Below, piece after piece: positions 47,984 to 57,151 of a stretch of DNA of 59,602 nucleotides. A program made the translations under genes and the position numbers. Each line of letters opens with the position of its first letter. Position 1 is the first letter of the stretch. The stretch comes from UBA1715 sp036752345. GTDB taxonomy: Bacteria; Bacteroidota; Bacteroidia; Bacteroidales; UBA1715. The notes beneath the pieces were generated by a model. It ran no database searches and was not told the origin of the DNA. It worked only from the letters and a program-made list of their open reading frames with translations. The DNA lies in the NCBI GenBank assembly GCA_036752345.1, contig DAIOSV010000005.1:1-59602 (forward strand). The letters run 5' to 3'.

Positions 47984-49210
47984 TTATAATAAGAATGTAA
48001 TCAAAACACCGGCTGCTACTGCAGAGCCTATCACCCCAGAAACGTTACTTGACATACAATACTGCAAAACGTGGTTTTGAGGATCGTATTTTGTAGAAAT
48101 TTCATTTGATACACGTGACGCCATTGGCACTGCACTTAATCCTGTCGCACCGCAAAGTGGATTAATTTTCTTCTTAGAGAATAGGTTAAATAGTTTCACG
48201 AGCATAATACCACTCGCTATTGATAATGCAAACGCGAAGAAACCGCCAACTACGATTCCGATTGTTTTCCAATTCAAGAACACATCTGCCGTCATTGTTG
48301 CTCCCACACATAAGCCTAGAACTATCGTGGCTGGGTTCATTATATATTCTGATGCGGCTGTAGTTAAACGTTGTGTATCGGTACCTATCTCACGAACTAA
48401 ATTACCAAACAGAAGCATACCCAATAGCGGGCCTGATGATGGGACCAATATAATAACCACTGTTCCTAAAACTATAGGGAAAGCAATTTTAGCCGCTCTA
48501 AGATTCTTAATAGTATATTTTGGAGGATACAATTTATCTTGTTCTTTCATGTTGATTTTCAACTCTTTTTCTGTACAAGTTAAACGAACCACCAAAGGAA
48601 TAATCACCGGCACCAAAGCCATGTATGAATATGCGGCTATAGCTATAGGGCCTAGCAAATGAGGAGCCAACTTAATAGTTGTATAAATTGCAGTAGGACC
48701 ATCTGCACCACCAATAATTGCCAACGAAGCTGCTTCTTTGATAGTGAATGCGCCAGTAGCCATAGCTATTAAGAGAACGGCAAAAATACCAAACTGAGCG
48801 GCACCACCAAACAACGCTAATTTTAAGTTACGCAACATTGGACCAAAGTCTGTCATAGCTCCAACGCCCATAAAAATAAGTGGAGGCAATAGGCCAGTCT
48901 TTATCAACGCATAATACAAAAAGTTTATGATGCCATATTCATGGGCTATCTCAAATAAATTCATATAATGCATGCGTCCTGTTTCTGGATCAATGCCTAA
49001 CTCTATTGCTTCTCCTGCAACCACTCCCATGTCTGCTCCAGGGAAGTTTGCTATCAATACGCCAAAACCTATTGGGACGAGCAATAACGGCTCATATTTT
49101 TTTACGATACCAAGATACAAAAGGACAAACGCAATTGCCAGCATTAATAAGTATCCCGGGTTTTCAACAAGGGCATTAATTGCCGTCATCTCATATAGTT
49201 TTTCAAACAT
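47984..49210 (-). CDS. oadB: Sodium-pumping oxaloacetate decarboxylase beta subunit
   Basis: Integral membrane subunit that decarboxylates carboxybiotin while pumping sodium out. The family's GGADGPTAIYTT motif and the NPATIVLGLCVGATMTADVFLNW and GLSAVPMASRVS blocks are present. Length 408, with about ten hydrophobic segments, is normal. It follows oadA after 55 bases that contain a hairpin; oadG and oadA come first. Confidence 0.94.
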   Translation of the reverse strand: MFEKLYEMTAINALVENPGYLLMLAIAFVLLYLGIVKKYEPLLLVPIGFGVLIANFPGADMGVVAGEAIELGIDPETGRMHYMNLFEIAHEYGIINFLYYALIKTGLLPPLIFMGVGAMTDFGPMLRNLKLALFGGAAQFGIFAVLLIAMATGAFTIKEAASLAIIGGADGPTAIYTTIKLAPHLLGPIAIAAYSYMALVPVIIPLVVRLTCTEKELKINMKEQDKLYPPKYTIKNLRAAKIAFPIVLGTVVIILVPSSGPLLGMLLFGNLVREIGTDTQRLTTAASEYIMNPATIVLGLCVGATMTADVFLNWKTIGIVVGGFFAFALSIASGIMLVKLFNLFSKKKINPLCGATGLSAVPMASRVSNEISTKYDPQNHVLQYCMSSNVSGVIGSAVAAGVLITFLL

Positions 49211-49231
49211 AACTTTTACTTTTAATTAAAA

Positions 49232-49259
49232 ATAGATGGCAGCGCAAACTGCCATCTAT
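49232..49259 (-). terminator. Intra-operon stem-loop between oadA and oadB
   Basis: A perfect 11-base stem, ATAGATGGCAG (49232-49242) with its inverse (49249-49259), and a 6-base loop, followed on the minus strand by five T and an AT-rich run. It may act as a partial terminator or a processing/stability element setting the ratio of oadA and oadB. Confidence 0.65.
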
Positions 49260-49265
49260 AAACAA

Positions 49266-51107
49266 TTATTGAATTTTCATCAAAATTTCGTCTTCCTCTA
49301 CTTCATCGCCGGAATTCTTGCAAACTTCAATTAGTTTACCCGATGCTGGAGCAGCTACGGCATTAAACACTTTCATTGCTTCAATATAGCAAATTATGTC
49401 TCCTTCTTTTACCATATCTCCTACTGCTGCCGTTTTTGAAACAGAGTCTTTTGATTTGAAGAATTTACCCGAAATCGGTGCTAATACATCAACTACTTTT
49501 CCCGAAGATGGTTGTGCTCCATGAGCAGTTCCTGTTGCTTTCTGTGAGTCTGTTTTTGCAGCATCATAACTAACAGTTACCGCATACTTTTCACCATTTA
49601 CATCTATCGTTAATGATTGAGGCTCAAGCGAACCAACATTTACTTTTGCTGCTTTTTTCTTTGCTAAATCTTCCTCAAAGTCTGCTTTTGCTTTTCCTGA
49701 TTTGTATGCACGATATTGTTCAGGATGCATAGCCAATTCAAACAATTCCTCATCATCTTGTCCATATTCCCAACCATTGGCATCCATTTCTTTGCGGAAT
49801 TCATCAAGTTTATCTGGATACAAATCTTGTGGATTTCCGGTGAAGAACTCACGACCTTGTTCTTGAGCCAATTTTTTGATTTCCGGAGCAACCTCACCAG
49901 GAAGTTTTCCTGATTTACCGAGAATCATATCCCAAATGTTATCAGCTATCATAGTCCAACGTTCTTGACCTTTTACGGTTTGCATAATGTTGAACAAAGC
50001 TAAGTTCTTTACATATTGAGAGAAAGGTGTTACAAGTGGTGGATATCCTACGCGTGGCCATACATAGGCAACTTCGTCAAACATCATAATCAACAAATCA
50101 TCGGTGTTGATTTCAGGACTCCCTTTCTTTGCCAAAGATTTATTGATACTTGATAAGTTTGTAGAAAGGTCGTTCATCAAACTACCCATCATACCGCCAG
50201 GAAGTCCCGGAGCTATTAATAGAGAGTTTAATCGACGGTTACTTTCTGGAATATAATATCCCAAGAAATCATCCATAAATTCTTGCGTAAGAGCGCGCGC
50301 GCGCATATATGCAGTCATGTTGATTTCTGGTACATCGAAACCGGCATCCTTCAACATTGGTTGTACAGCCAAAATATCGGCATGACCTGTTCCCCATGAA
50401 AGTGGTTCCATACCTACGTCAATAATATCACAACCAGCTTTTGCTACTTCCAAAATAGAAGCCGGTGTAAAACCTGGTCCTGTTTGTCCGTGGTATTGAA
50501 TTGTTATGTTCGGATATTTTGATTTGATATACGCTACAATTTTTCCTAACGATACCGGTCGTCCAATACCTGCCATATCTTTCAAACAGATTTCATCTGC
50601 ACCACCGGCAACCAATTCGTCTGCCAAATTACAATAATATTCAACCGTATGAACTTTTGAAACGGTGATTGACATTGTAGCTTGAGCAATCATTCCTGCT
50701 TCATGAGCGTAGGTTATTGAAGATATAATATTACGAGGATCATTCAATCCGCAGAAGCATCTTGTAATATCTACACCTTGTGCTTTTTTAACTTTATAGA
50801 ATAATTTCCGTACATCAACCGGACATGGACTCATTCTTAATCCGTTCAATGAACGATCAAGCATGTGAGTTTGAATACCGGCTTCATGGAAAGGTTTTGT
50901 CCATTCGCGTACGGCTTTATTTGGATTTTCGCCATAAAGCAAATTGATTTGTTCAAACCCCCCACCGTTGGTTTCTACTCTAGCAAAGCATCCCATTTTA
51001 ATTATTTCCGGAGCAATGCGAACTAATTGGTCAACACGTGGCGTGTATTTTCCAGAGCTCTGCCACATATCTCTGTAAACCAAAGAAAACTTTATCTCTC
51101 GACCCAT
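49266..51107 (-). CDS. oadA: Oxaloacetate decarboxylase alpha subunit with biotin domain
   Basis: Cytoplasmic carboxyltransferase subunit. The N-terminal HMGL-like barrel begins VYRDMWQSSGKY-style and has CLKDMAG, then the conserved carboxylase (PYC_OADA) domain, a Pro/Ala-Lys linker, and the biotinyl domain ending EAMKVF with the biotin Lys579. Length 613 is typical. Together with oadG and oadB it makes the three-subunit sodium pump used in anaerobic energy metabolism. Confidence 0.95.
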   Translation of the reverse strand: MGREIKFSLVYRDMWQSSGKYTPRVDQLVRIAPEIIKMGCFARVETNGGGFEQINLLYGENPNKAVREWTKPFHEAGIQTHMLDRSLNGLRMSPCPVDVRKLFYKVKKAQGVDITRCFCGLNDPRNIISSITYAHEAGMIAQATMSITVSKVHTVEYYCNLADELVAGGADEICLKDMAGIGRPVSLGKIVAYIKSKYPNITIQYHGQTGPGFTPASILEVAKAGCDIIDVGMEPLSWGTGHADILAVQPMLKDAGFDVPEINMTAYMRARALTQEFMDDFLGYYIPESNRRLNSLLIAPGLPGGMMGSLMNDLSTNLSSINKSLAKKGSPEINTDDLLIMMFDEVAYVWPRVGYPPLVTPFSQYVKNLALFNIMQTVKGQERWTMIADNIWDMILGKSGKLPGEVAPEIKKLAQEQGREFFTGNPQDLYPDKLDEFRKEMDANGWEYGQDDEELFELAMHPEQYRAYKSGKAKADFEEDLAKKKAAKVNVGSLEPQSLTIDVNGEKYAVTVSYDAAKTDSQKATGTAHGAQPSSGKVVDVLAPISGKFFKSKDSVSKTAAVGDMVKEGDIICYIEAMKVFNAVAAPASGKLIEVCKNSGDEVEEDEILMKIQ

Positions 51108-51136
51108 AACTTATCTATTATCAATTTTATATTAAA

Positions 51137-51385
51137 CTATATTTTCTTTACATCAACCACAGTACCTTTTCCACCTGTTACCATTGTAACTGCAGAACTA
51201 ATAACTGTATATGTTTTGGAATCAACAGCATTTGATGTTGTTGCATTGTTCGCAACGCGCTTCACTTCTTCGGGAACAAATTTGTTCACAAAAATAATTA
51301 TCAAATTACCAAGACCAACAACGAGTAGTAAAACGACAAACACCATCAACATACCTACTACCATAAGAAATAAAGACTCTTTCAT
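51137..51385 (-). CDS. oadG: Oxaloacetate decarboxylase gamma subunit
   Basis: An 82-residue single-span membrane protein (hydrophobic residues 4-32) with a C-terminal tail rich in Lys, Asp and Val. Its position directly before oadA identifies it as OadG, the small subunit that helps assemble the complex. No clear -7 element was found before it. Confidence 0.88.
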   Translation of the reverse strand: MKESLFLMVVGMLMVFVVLLLVVGLGNLIIIFVNKFVPEEVKRVANNATTSNAVDSKTYTVISSAVTMVTGGKGTVVDVKKI

Positions 51386-51507
51386 ACTATTGTATTCTTA
51401 AAAGTTATTCTTAACAAAATCATTGCTAATTTACAATTTTATCTTTATTAGAGGTAAAATTGACCGACTTTTTTCGAAAACGACAGAACAAATTGTCTAT
51501 TTGTCTG

Positions 51508-53994
51508 CTATTTTTGGGGGGCTACAAAGAATTTTGAGATTTCTTTTCTACCATCAATCGTCGTTATAACTGCAACGTACCACGCACTTGGCAAACTTTC
51601 AACAGATATAATACTGCTCATGCTTTCTGACAATTTTACCCCTTGCATTGTGTATAGGGCAACAGAAGCAACTTGTGAAGAAGGCTCAACTTGTATAAAA
51701 GAACGTGCTATTGTTGGGTATATAGAAATTAAATTATTGGGCTGCGCAATAGATGTATTATTATCGGAATCTCTGAATGTTGGTCGTATGAGTAACGCAC
51801 CTGTTTGACTTGATAACTCCCATTGGAATCCTACATTGTAGTACAACGTGTTGTGCAATTCCGTGTTTAAATCCATTCCTACATTTAACAAAACGTCGTT
51901 CGGCTGCTCCCATCCGACAAAGAATGTTTTGCCAACAATAAGATTTTCGGCTCCTGATACAATATTTTCAGGGATTATTGGATATCGTACAAATTGATAC
52001 AATCCATCTTCATATTGCTGTTTTTCTGAAGTTGCATAATACAACAATTCACCGGGAGTACCATTATTATCAGCCCAAATGCATAAATTGAACGTTGTAG
52101 CCGATTCCATAGTTGGATTAAAATACATTGCTACTGAAGTGAGCGTATCGGATTGTAAAATATCATATTTAAAGGCCACTTTGCCCATTGGCGCATCACG
52201 TAGGCCATATCCGGCTTCTGGGGTTCCATCGTCATAGGCATAGTAATTTTCCAATGTCAATAGTGTTCTGCAGGTGTCGTTCCAGCGATACTGAGAATTT
52301 AATGCGTTATTAATGTCGTTATAATAATATTGAAATTCATACTCTCCTTTTTTATAATTCGCAGTATCCTGCGCTATAAAATCATAAAAATCAACATCAA
52401 AATCGGTCAAAATATCTCGTTCGGTTACCGTTATTTGGGGAGGCATATCTGTTTCGTATGTTGAATATGTCAATACATCACCGGTGTGCTTCTTTTTTAC
52501 AGAAAAATAGAATTTCAGTTTTCTGTATTCTTTATCAAAATTGGTAAACGTGGCAGGAATGGTCATCCTAAAGTCATTGTATGAAACCTGTGCAAAATGA
52601 GACAAAGGCATGGCTCTATATTTTGTGTACAATGGTGTAATTTCTTTTGCAAAGGCAACATCCGCAACTTGCTGTACATCAATAGTTCTATGAGCATCGA
52701 GCAAAATCATATCTAAATGCCAAAAATCTTCATTTCGTGCATGACTTTCATCGTTGCTCAAACTGGTGTAATTTTTGAAACGGAAACGAAATCCTTTTAC
52801 AAGATATTTCTGCCGTAGCAACGGTAAATACACAGAGACAAACGCATCACCGGTGGGATTACTCGTTGCCCATACCCTTTCCCATGATGGGTTGCAATAG
52901 CCAAGGGTCGCTTCACCAGTATAGGACCATGTGGGATTCCCATCGGTCATTCGAGCATAGACTGCATCGTTTGTCAAAGCATAATTCAACGAAACGCTAT
53001 CAACAAGCAACGTGTCGGGAGAATAGAGGTAGGCATAGGCTCTCGCAAACGATTTTAATCCAAACTGTTCAGGAGTAAAAACCATATGCTGATATGGAAG
53101 AATTTTTTCTTCTGGCAAAGCAAAATACTGCAATGAATCTTTTTGTAAAACGGTAGCTAATGGGGCAAATAACAAATAATAGCCTTGTAATGAAACTGCC
53201 GAATCTATCGCATTATAAAGTTCAATACCCGTTGCTGTTATTTCGTTTATGAAAAGGCCAGCAGTATCGTATGGAGCATAAAATTCTAACACCAAACTAT
53301 CTCCAAGTTCAGGAACATCAACATATCCACCAGCTTGGTATGAAAAACTTAATGCAAGGGAATCTTTTATTGCATATGTAATATACTGATTCTCATACGA
53401 GTATGAACCTTTTATGTACTCATTTTTTTCATCATATAACGAATCATTCGCCACTAAATAGACGTCGCCTGATTTTACATATATTGTATCTCCTGCCGAA
53501 TATGCAAGACGTTGACTAACTGAAGTGTACGTGTTTTTTTCTGAATCATACATATAGTATGTATCATCAAGTAATGAAAAAGTTCCCGCTCCTTTTTTAT
53601 ATAATTTATCACTAAAATATATAGGCTCATAGCTCTTGAGATTGATTGGCTGCGAAGTTAAATAATCGGAAATAGAAGGTGTAATTCCCACACCTTCATG
53701 TAATGCCCCACTCGCATCCATGGCATCAAGAGAGACGACGCCAATCGTTGGCATATTTTTAGCAAAGGCAGTATTTACAAACGCATCGTCGTCGGCCCAC
53801 AAACTTGCGAGCGGTTTTGTATATGGATATGCAAAATCATCAAAGAAAGGTAACGCTTTTAACGAAATAAGGGGAACTTGAGCAGACTTCAATAACGATT
53901 GATTTTTTGTCGGCAATACAACTAAGTCTTCTTGTTGAGCCAAAGAAAACAAAGGCAACAGTGTACAAAAAAATATTCGTGAGATTTTGCCCAT
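51508..53994 (-). CDS. Large secreted protein with type A T9SS sorting domain
   Basis: An 828-residue secreted protein with a signal peptide (FFCTLLPLFSLAQ) and a C-terminal Por_Secre_tail-type A sorting domain starting NLISIYPTIARSFIQVE and ending in KEISKFFV. A middle segment (FINEITATGIELYN) resembles a lamin-tail-like domain. No catalytic motif is recognised. It starts 3 bases after the PASTA gene, so the two are probably made together. Confidence 0.85.
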   Translation of the reverse strand: MGKISRIFFCTLLPLFSLAQQEDLVVLPTKNQSLLKSAQVPLISLKALPFFDDFAYPYTKPLASLWADDDAFVNTAFAKNMPTIGVVSLDAMDASGALHEGVGITPSISDYLTSQPINLKSYEPIYFSDKLYKKGAGTFSLLDDTYYMYDSEKNTYTSVSQRLAYSAGDTIYVKSGDVYLVANDSLYDEKNEYIKGSYSYENQYITYAIKDSLALSFSYQAGGYVDVPELGDSLVLEFYAPYDTAGLFINEITATGIELYNAIDSAVSLQGYYLLFAPLATVLQKDSLQYFALPEEKILPYQHMVFTPEQFGLKSFARAYAYLYSPDTLLVDSVSLNYALTNDAVYARMTDGNPTWSYTGEATLGYCNPSWERVWATSNPTGDAFVSVYLPLLRQKYLVKGFRFRFKNYTSLSNDESHARNEDFWHLDMILLDAHRTIDVQQVADVAFAKEITPLYTKYRAMPLSHFAQVSYNDFRMTIPATFTNFDKEYRKLKFYFSVKKKHTGDVLTYSTYETDMPPQITVTERDILTDFDVDFYDFIAQDTANYKKGEYEFQYYYNDINNALNSQYRWNDTCRTLLTLENYYAYDDGTPEAGYGLRDAPMGKVAFKYDILQSDTLTSVAMYFNPTMESATTFNLCIWADNNGTPGELLYYATSEKQQYEDGLYQFVRYPIIPENIVSGAENLIVGKTFFVGWEQPNDVLLNVGMDLNTELHNTLYYNVGFQWELSSQTGALLIRPTFRDSDNNTSIAQPNNLISIYPTIARSFIQVEPSSQVASVALYTMQGVKLSESMSSIISVESLPSAWYVAVITTIDGRKEISKFFVAPQK

Positions 53995-53997
53995 ATA

Positions 53998-54798
53998 TTA
54001 TTTTTTCGCTGATTCCGATTCTAATATAGATTGATAAATAGGATCCAAATCAAGCCAAATATCAATAGTTCCACTCGCCGCCATTTGTCCTCCATCAACA
54101 AATACTGGTGATTGTTTCTGCACCAATGATTTCATGCTGTCAGCCATTGTTTTTACATTTTCGCCAAAAATCGGATTCACGTTTAATCCTCGTGACACTA
54201 ACGAATCTGAGATAGTTTTCCACGATAGGCCAATTAGTGATGGAATTGGAACTTGCACATCACTACCTCCGCGCCCTACGAGCAAATCAATAGCTGAACC
54301 TTTCGGAACATTTGTTCCCGGGGTTATTTGTCTTGAATGATATCGCTGTTCAAATACATAATTATTGGCAAAATCTGGCTTGTATTCCAAATTACCAACG
54401 CGCAACCCTTTGTTTTCGAGTATTTGCGTAGCTTGACGCAACGATACATCGGTAACTTTAGGCATTGCTACCATTATTGGGGTTAAAGAGTTTATCGAAA
54501 GAAATATTGTTCGGCCTCTTTTTACTTTAGTACCGGCTGTTGGGTAATGATCAACGATAGCTCCCGGCTCAACGCCATCAGCACAAAGTGTATCACCAAC
54601 TTTTATTTCAAGTCCTTCTTTTTGCGCCAAAATTTTCGCTGCTTCTATATCAAGATTTGAAAAATCAGGAACCACAACTTCAACTCCGTGATCTGTGTAA
54701 TTAGTAATCCATGCATTAAAAACTATAAACGCAACGAGAAAAAATAGTACGATACCGCCTATGTTAATTAAAAGGATTTTATGCTTCTGTATGTCCAT
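53998..54798 (-). CDS. PASTA-domain membrane protein
   Basis: One N-terminal membrane segment (about residues 10-30) followed by three PASTA-type domains (VPDFSNLDIEAAK, MPKVTDVSLRQAT, IPSLIGLSWKTI) and a short tail. PASTA domains bind peptidoglycan-related ligands. There is no kinase domain. The ATG at 54798 is better than the GTG at 54801. A -7 element at 54821-54828 is correctly spaced upstream. Confidence 0.9.
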   Translation of the reverse strand: MDIQKHKILLINIGGIVLFFLVAFIVFNAWITNYTDHGVEVVVPDFSNLDIEAAKILAQKEGLEIKVGDTLCADGVEPGAIVDHYPTAGTKVKRGRTIFLSINSLTPIMVAMPKVTDVSLRQATQILENKGLRVGNLEYKPDFANNYVFEQRYHSRQITPGTNVPKGSAIDLLVGRGGSDVQVPIPSLIGLSWKTISDSLVSRGLNVNPIFGENVKTMADSMKSLVQKQSPVFVDGGQMAASGTIDIWLDLDPIYQSILESESAKK

Positions 54799-54820
54799 CA
54801 CAAAAAAATAAACGTATGAA

Positions 54821-54828
54821 CAAAGATA
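54821..54828 (-). promoter_or_regulatory. -7 element (TATCTTTG) for the PASTA gene
   Basis: Minus-strand TATCTTTG, 22 bases before the ATG at 54798. It lies downstream of the stem and T-run that end the candidate small RNA, so the PASTA gene has its own promoter. Confidence 0.55.
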
Positions 54829-54863
54829 AAATTATAAATGAGAAAATAAAAAAATAAAAGGGA

Positions 54864-55054
54864 TATAAAAAAACGGGTAACCAGAGAAGAAGAAATTAAC
54901 TAAAAACTACCTTACATTAACCTCAAACACCACATAACCAATCATGAAAAAGCCGCAACACCATGAAAAAAAGAGAAGATCTGGCTACCCGTTTTAATCT
55001 GATTATGTATAATTCAATGTACATATCAATTACGCATATCAAATTGTAATTGAT
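54864..55054 (-). ncRNA. Candidate small RNA with its own promoter and terminator
   Basis: The 342-base space between the GlcNAc kinase and the PASTA gene has no convincing ORF but has the parts of an RNA gene on the minus strand: a TTG/TATTTTTG promoter (see 55059), a 10-base hairpin at the 5' end (55055-55046 with 55033-55024), and a 16-base stem (54995-54980 with 54885-54870, one G-U pair) that closes a 94-base domain and runs into at least seven U. A transcript of about 190 bases results. I do not recognise the family; 6S RNA is one possibility by size only. Confidence 0.5.
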
Positions 55055-55058
55055 AAAA

Positions 55059-55088
55059 CAAAAATACTACTTTTTTTTTCTTTTACAA
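55059..55088 (-). promoter_or_regulatory. -33/-7 promoter (TTG, 19 bases, TATTTTTG) of the candidate small RNA
   Basis: Minus strand: TTG at 55088-55086 and TATTTTTG at 55066-55059 with a 19-base spacer. The predicted start is near 55053, at the base of the first hairpin. Confidence 0.5.
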
Positions 55089-55143
55089 TACTTTTACCAA
55101 AAAAAAGTGTAAAAAATACAATTAGGGGTTCGTAAATGATTAA

Positions 55144-55995
55144 TTATCTGATGATTGAAGAATTATTTTTTCTTTCCAAAAAATCCAAAGGTCTCGAAAT
55201 TATTTTTTCGAGACTACATTTTTCATTTTGTGTTTTCAACACTATGTACTCTGATAAGGCATATGCTATTGATCCTACGAATGAAATTTTTTGTGTTTTA
55301 TACGTTTTCATTAAAGGATTAATGTAATAGGCAAATAAGTCTGAAAATGCTTCATTTATGATTTCTTGCATTGCAGATTCGTTTTTATGCGCTATTACAA
55401 AAGGAGCAAATTGAGCTAAAAAAGCATTTGGACAAGATTGTTTGTACACCTTGTCAAGTAATTCTTGCAACGAAATTGGATAGGATGCAAAAAATGCATC
55501 AATCAAAGATTGTGGCAAACGTTTTTCAAACACGCCACGCACAAGTCGTTTCCCTATATCTGCTCCACTCGCCTCGTCTCCTAATATAAATCCCAATGAA
55601 GGTAACGGCGTCTCTAATGTTTTGCCATTCCAATATCCTACATTCATGCCTGTTCCCAGTATTGCTACCAAACCAGCATCTGCGCCATAACACGCAACAG
55701 CAGCCCCAACTAAATCTGATTCTACACTAATTGACGCCTGAGGGAAAAACACACGTAATGCTTTTTCTACAACTTGTTTAGATTCGTCTCGCCCACAGCC
55801 TGAACCATAAAAATGGACTTCGGAAACAGATGCTGCTTCTCCATTTTTAGGGAAATTTGCTGACAATTCAGCCACTACACGTTCCGTAGTTATAAAATAC
55901 GGATTCATGCCTATGGTGCAGAAATGAAAGGTTCCTTTGTCGGTTATACAAGCCCAATCGGTTTTTGTAGAACCGCTATCTGCCAATATTTTCAT
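55144..55995 (-). CDS. N-acetylglucosamine kinase-like protein (BadF/BadG/BcrA/BcrD ATPase family)
   Basis: A 283-residue sugar kinase of the ASKHA fold. The phosphate-1 motif ILADSGSTKTDW, the AILGTGMNVGYW motif and LGFILGDEASGADIGKR are visible. Close family members phosphorylate GlcNAc or GlcN released from the wall or chitin; the substrate is inferred. It starts by a 4-base overlap with the DUF4286 gene, in one operon with it and a membrane protein. Confidence 0.85.
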   Translation of the reverse strand: MKILADSGSTKTDWACITDKGTFHFCTIGMNPYFITTERVVAELSANFPKNGEAASVSEVHFYGSGCGRDESKQVVEKALRVFFPQASISVESDLVGAAVACYGADAGLVAILGTGMNVGYWNGKTLETPLPSLGFILGDEASGADIGKRLVRGVFEKRLPQSLIDAFFASYPISLQELLDKVYKQSCPNAFLAQFAPFVIAHKNESAMQEIINEAFSDLFAYYINPLMKTYKTQKISFVGSIAYALSEYIVLKTQNEKCSLEKIISRPLDFLERKNNSSIIR

Positions 55996-56291
55996 AGCAA
56001 TGTTAAAACGGTTTTAAACATACCCAATTGATTGGGGAATTTTGCAAACAATGCCATATCAAAATCATGCTGATACCTATTGGCAAACGTTTGATAATTC
56101 GCATCATCGGCAAACCTAATTTGCAACGCATAGCACTCGTCAGCACCATTTTGTGCCTCTATGCTAAACAGACTCACGTTTTCTACTGCCATACATGCTT
56201 GCATCAATGGAATATATTCTTTTTTCAACCATTCCAAAGCCGAATGAACAATTGCATCGTCAAACGATATAGTAATATTAATTACTTTCAT
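55992..56291 (-). CDS. DUF4286 family protein
   Basis: A 99-residue protein with the DUF4286 pattern (NITISFDDAIVHSALEWLKKEY, and QHDFDMALFAKFPNQLGMFKTVL at the C-terminus). This family is found mainly in Bacteroidota and resembles an antibiotic-biosynthesis-monooxygenase-like ferredoxin fold. Function unknown. It overlaps both neighbours by 4 bases. Confidence 0.88.
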   Translation of the reverse strand: MKVINITISFDDAIVHSALEWLKKEYIPLMQACMAVENVSLFSIEAQNGADECYALQIRFADDANYQTFANRYQHDFDMALFAKFPNQLGMFKTVLTLL

Positions 56292-57022
56292 GATTTCATA
56301 TTTTGATTTCCCAAACTGTAATACAAGAGTATAAACGGTATCATGACCGTTTCTGTTAACACGGTAAGTATTGACGAAAATATGATATTCAACACCGAAT
56401 TGTCAGCAGGTAAAATGCCGCCCACTACCCATGACAAAAGAGAAACTCCAATGTAACACAAATACACTACACCGTAGCTTTGTTTTATATTTGTTTGGCA
56501 CAATCGGAAGCAACGCATAAAACTCAACCCTATTGGTTGTTTTGCTATCAACACATCATACAACAAAATTGACATTGGAGGCAAAATAATCAGAGCGGGA
56601 ATAAAGAATAATATCATTCCGGTAAAAAGCATAAGTGCCATATAAAGTGTGGCAAGAAATGCTTGTAAGAAATTGTTGGTTATGTAGTTACGAAGAGAAT
56701 CTACATCAATCCGTTCCCCGGCAATATATAAAGTGACGTACGCACACGACACGAACATACCAAAGAATTTCGCTAAAAACGAGAAACCTAAGGCTAAATA
56801 CATATTACTAAAATTCACGGTTGAAACATCTGTTGTAGAAAGCAAGAAGTCAAAATTCTGTTTTGTGAGGAAATATGCACCAATAAGAGCAAACGGCAGT
56901 ACAAATACGCCCAATGCTATGCAATACGGCTTCCATTCTGACTTCATAAAAAGCCAATAATCAGAGAAAATTTCTTGTCCCGTTCGTGATTTATTGAATT
57001 CAATTTGTTGTTGTGTCTCCAT
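56288..57022 (-). CDS. Hypothetical membrane protein, six segments
   Basis: A 244-residue integral membrane protein with a cytoplasmic N-terminal tail (QQIEFNKSRTGQEIFSDYW), about six hydrophobic segments, and the PIGLSFMRCFRLCQTNIKQSY block. It resembles the glycerophosphodiester phosphodiesterase membrane-domain or DUF975-like architecture, but I cannot name the family. First gene of the operon; TATCTTTG is 16 bases upstream. Confidence 0.75.
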   Translation of the reverse strand: METQQQIEFNKSRTGQEIFSDYWLFMKSEWKPYCIALGVFVLPFALIGAYFLTKQNFDFLLSTTDVSTVNFSNMYLALGFSFLAKFFGMFVSCAYVTLYIAGERIDVDSLRNYITNNFLQAFLATLYMALMLFTGMILFFIPALIILPPMSILLYDVLIAKQPIGLSFMRCFRLCQTNIKQSYGVVYLCYIGVSLLSWVVGGILPADNSVLNIIFSSILTVLTETVMIPFILLYYSLGNQNMKS

Positions 57023-57038
57023 TTTTTAAACTTTGATT

Positions 57039-57046
57039 CAAAGATA
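57039..57046 (-). promoter_or_regulatory. -7 element (TATCTTTG) for the membrane protein-DUF4286-kinase operon
   Basis: Minus-strand TATCTTTG 16 bases before the ATG at 57022. Confidence 0.55.
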
Positions 57047-57128
57047 AATTTTTCCATTATACTCGCGAGCAAAAAAAATAGAAACTGTACAAAATTGAGA
57101 TTTCAGTAAACAAATCGAATAAAATTCT

Positions 57129-57136
57129 TATTTTTG
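57129..57136 (+). promoter_or_regulatory. -7 element (TATTTTTG) for the DJ-1 family gene
   Basis: TATTTTTG lies 15 bases before the ATG at 57152. A TTG at 57134 that could extend the gene lies inside this element. Confidence 0.55.
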
Positions 57137-57151
57137 AATAAATTAAATACA

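Noticed and set aside
54934..54987. A 17-codon plus-strand frame (starting MKKPQHHEKKRR) in the small RNA region that looks like a leader peptide.
   Set aside because: It has no promoter on that strand and overlaps the closing stem of the minus-strand RNA; it is most likely chance.
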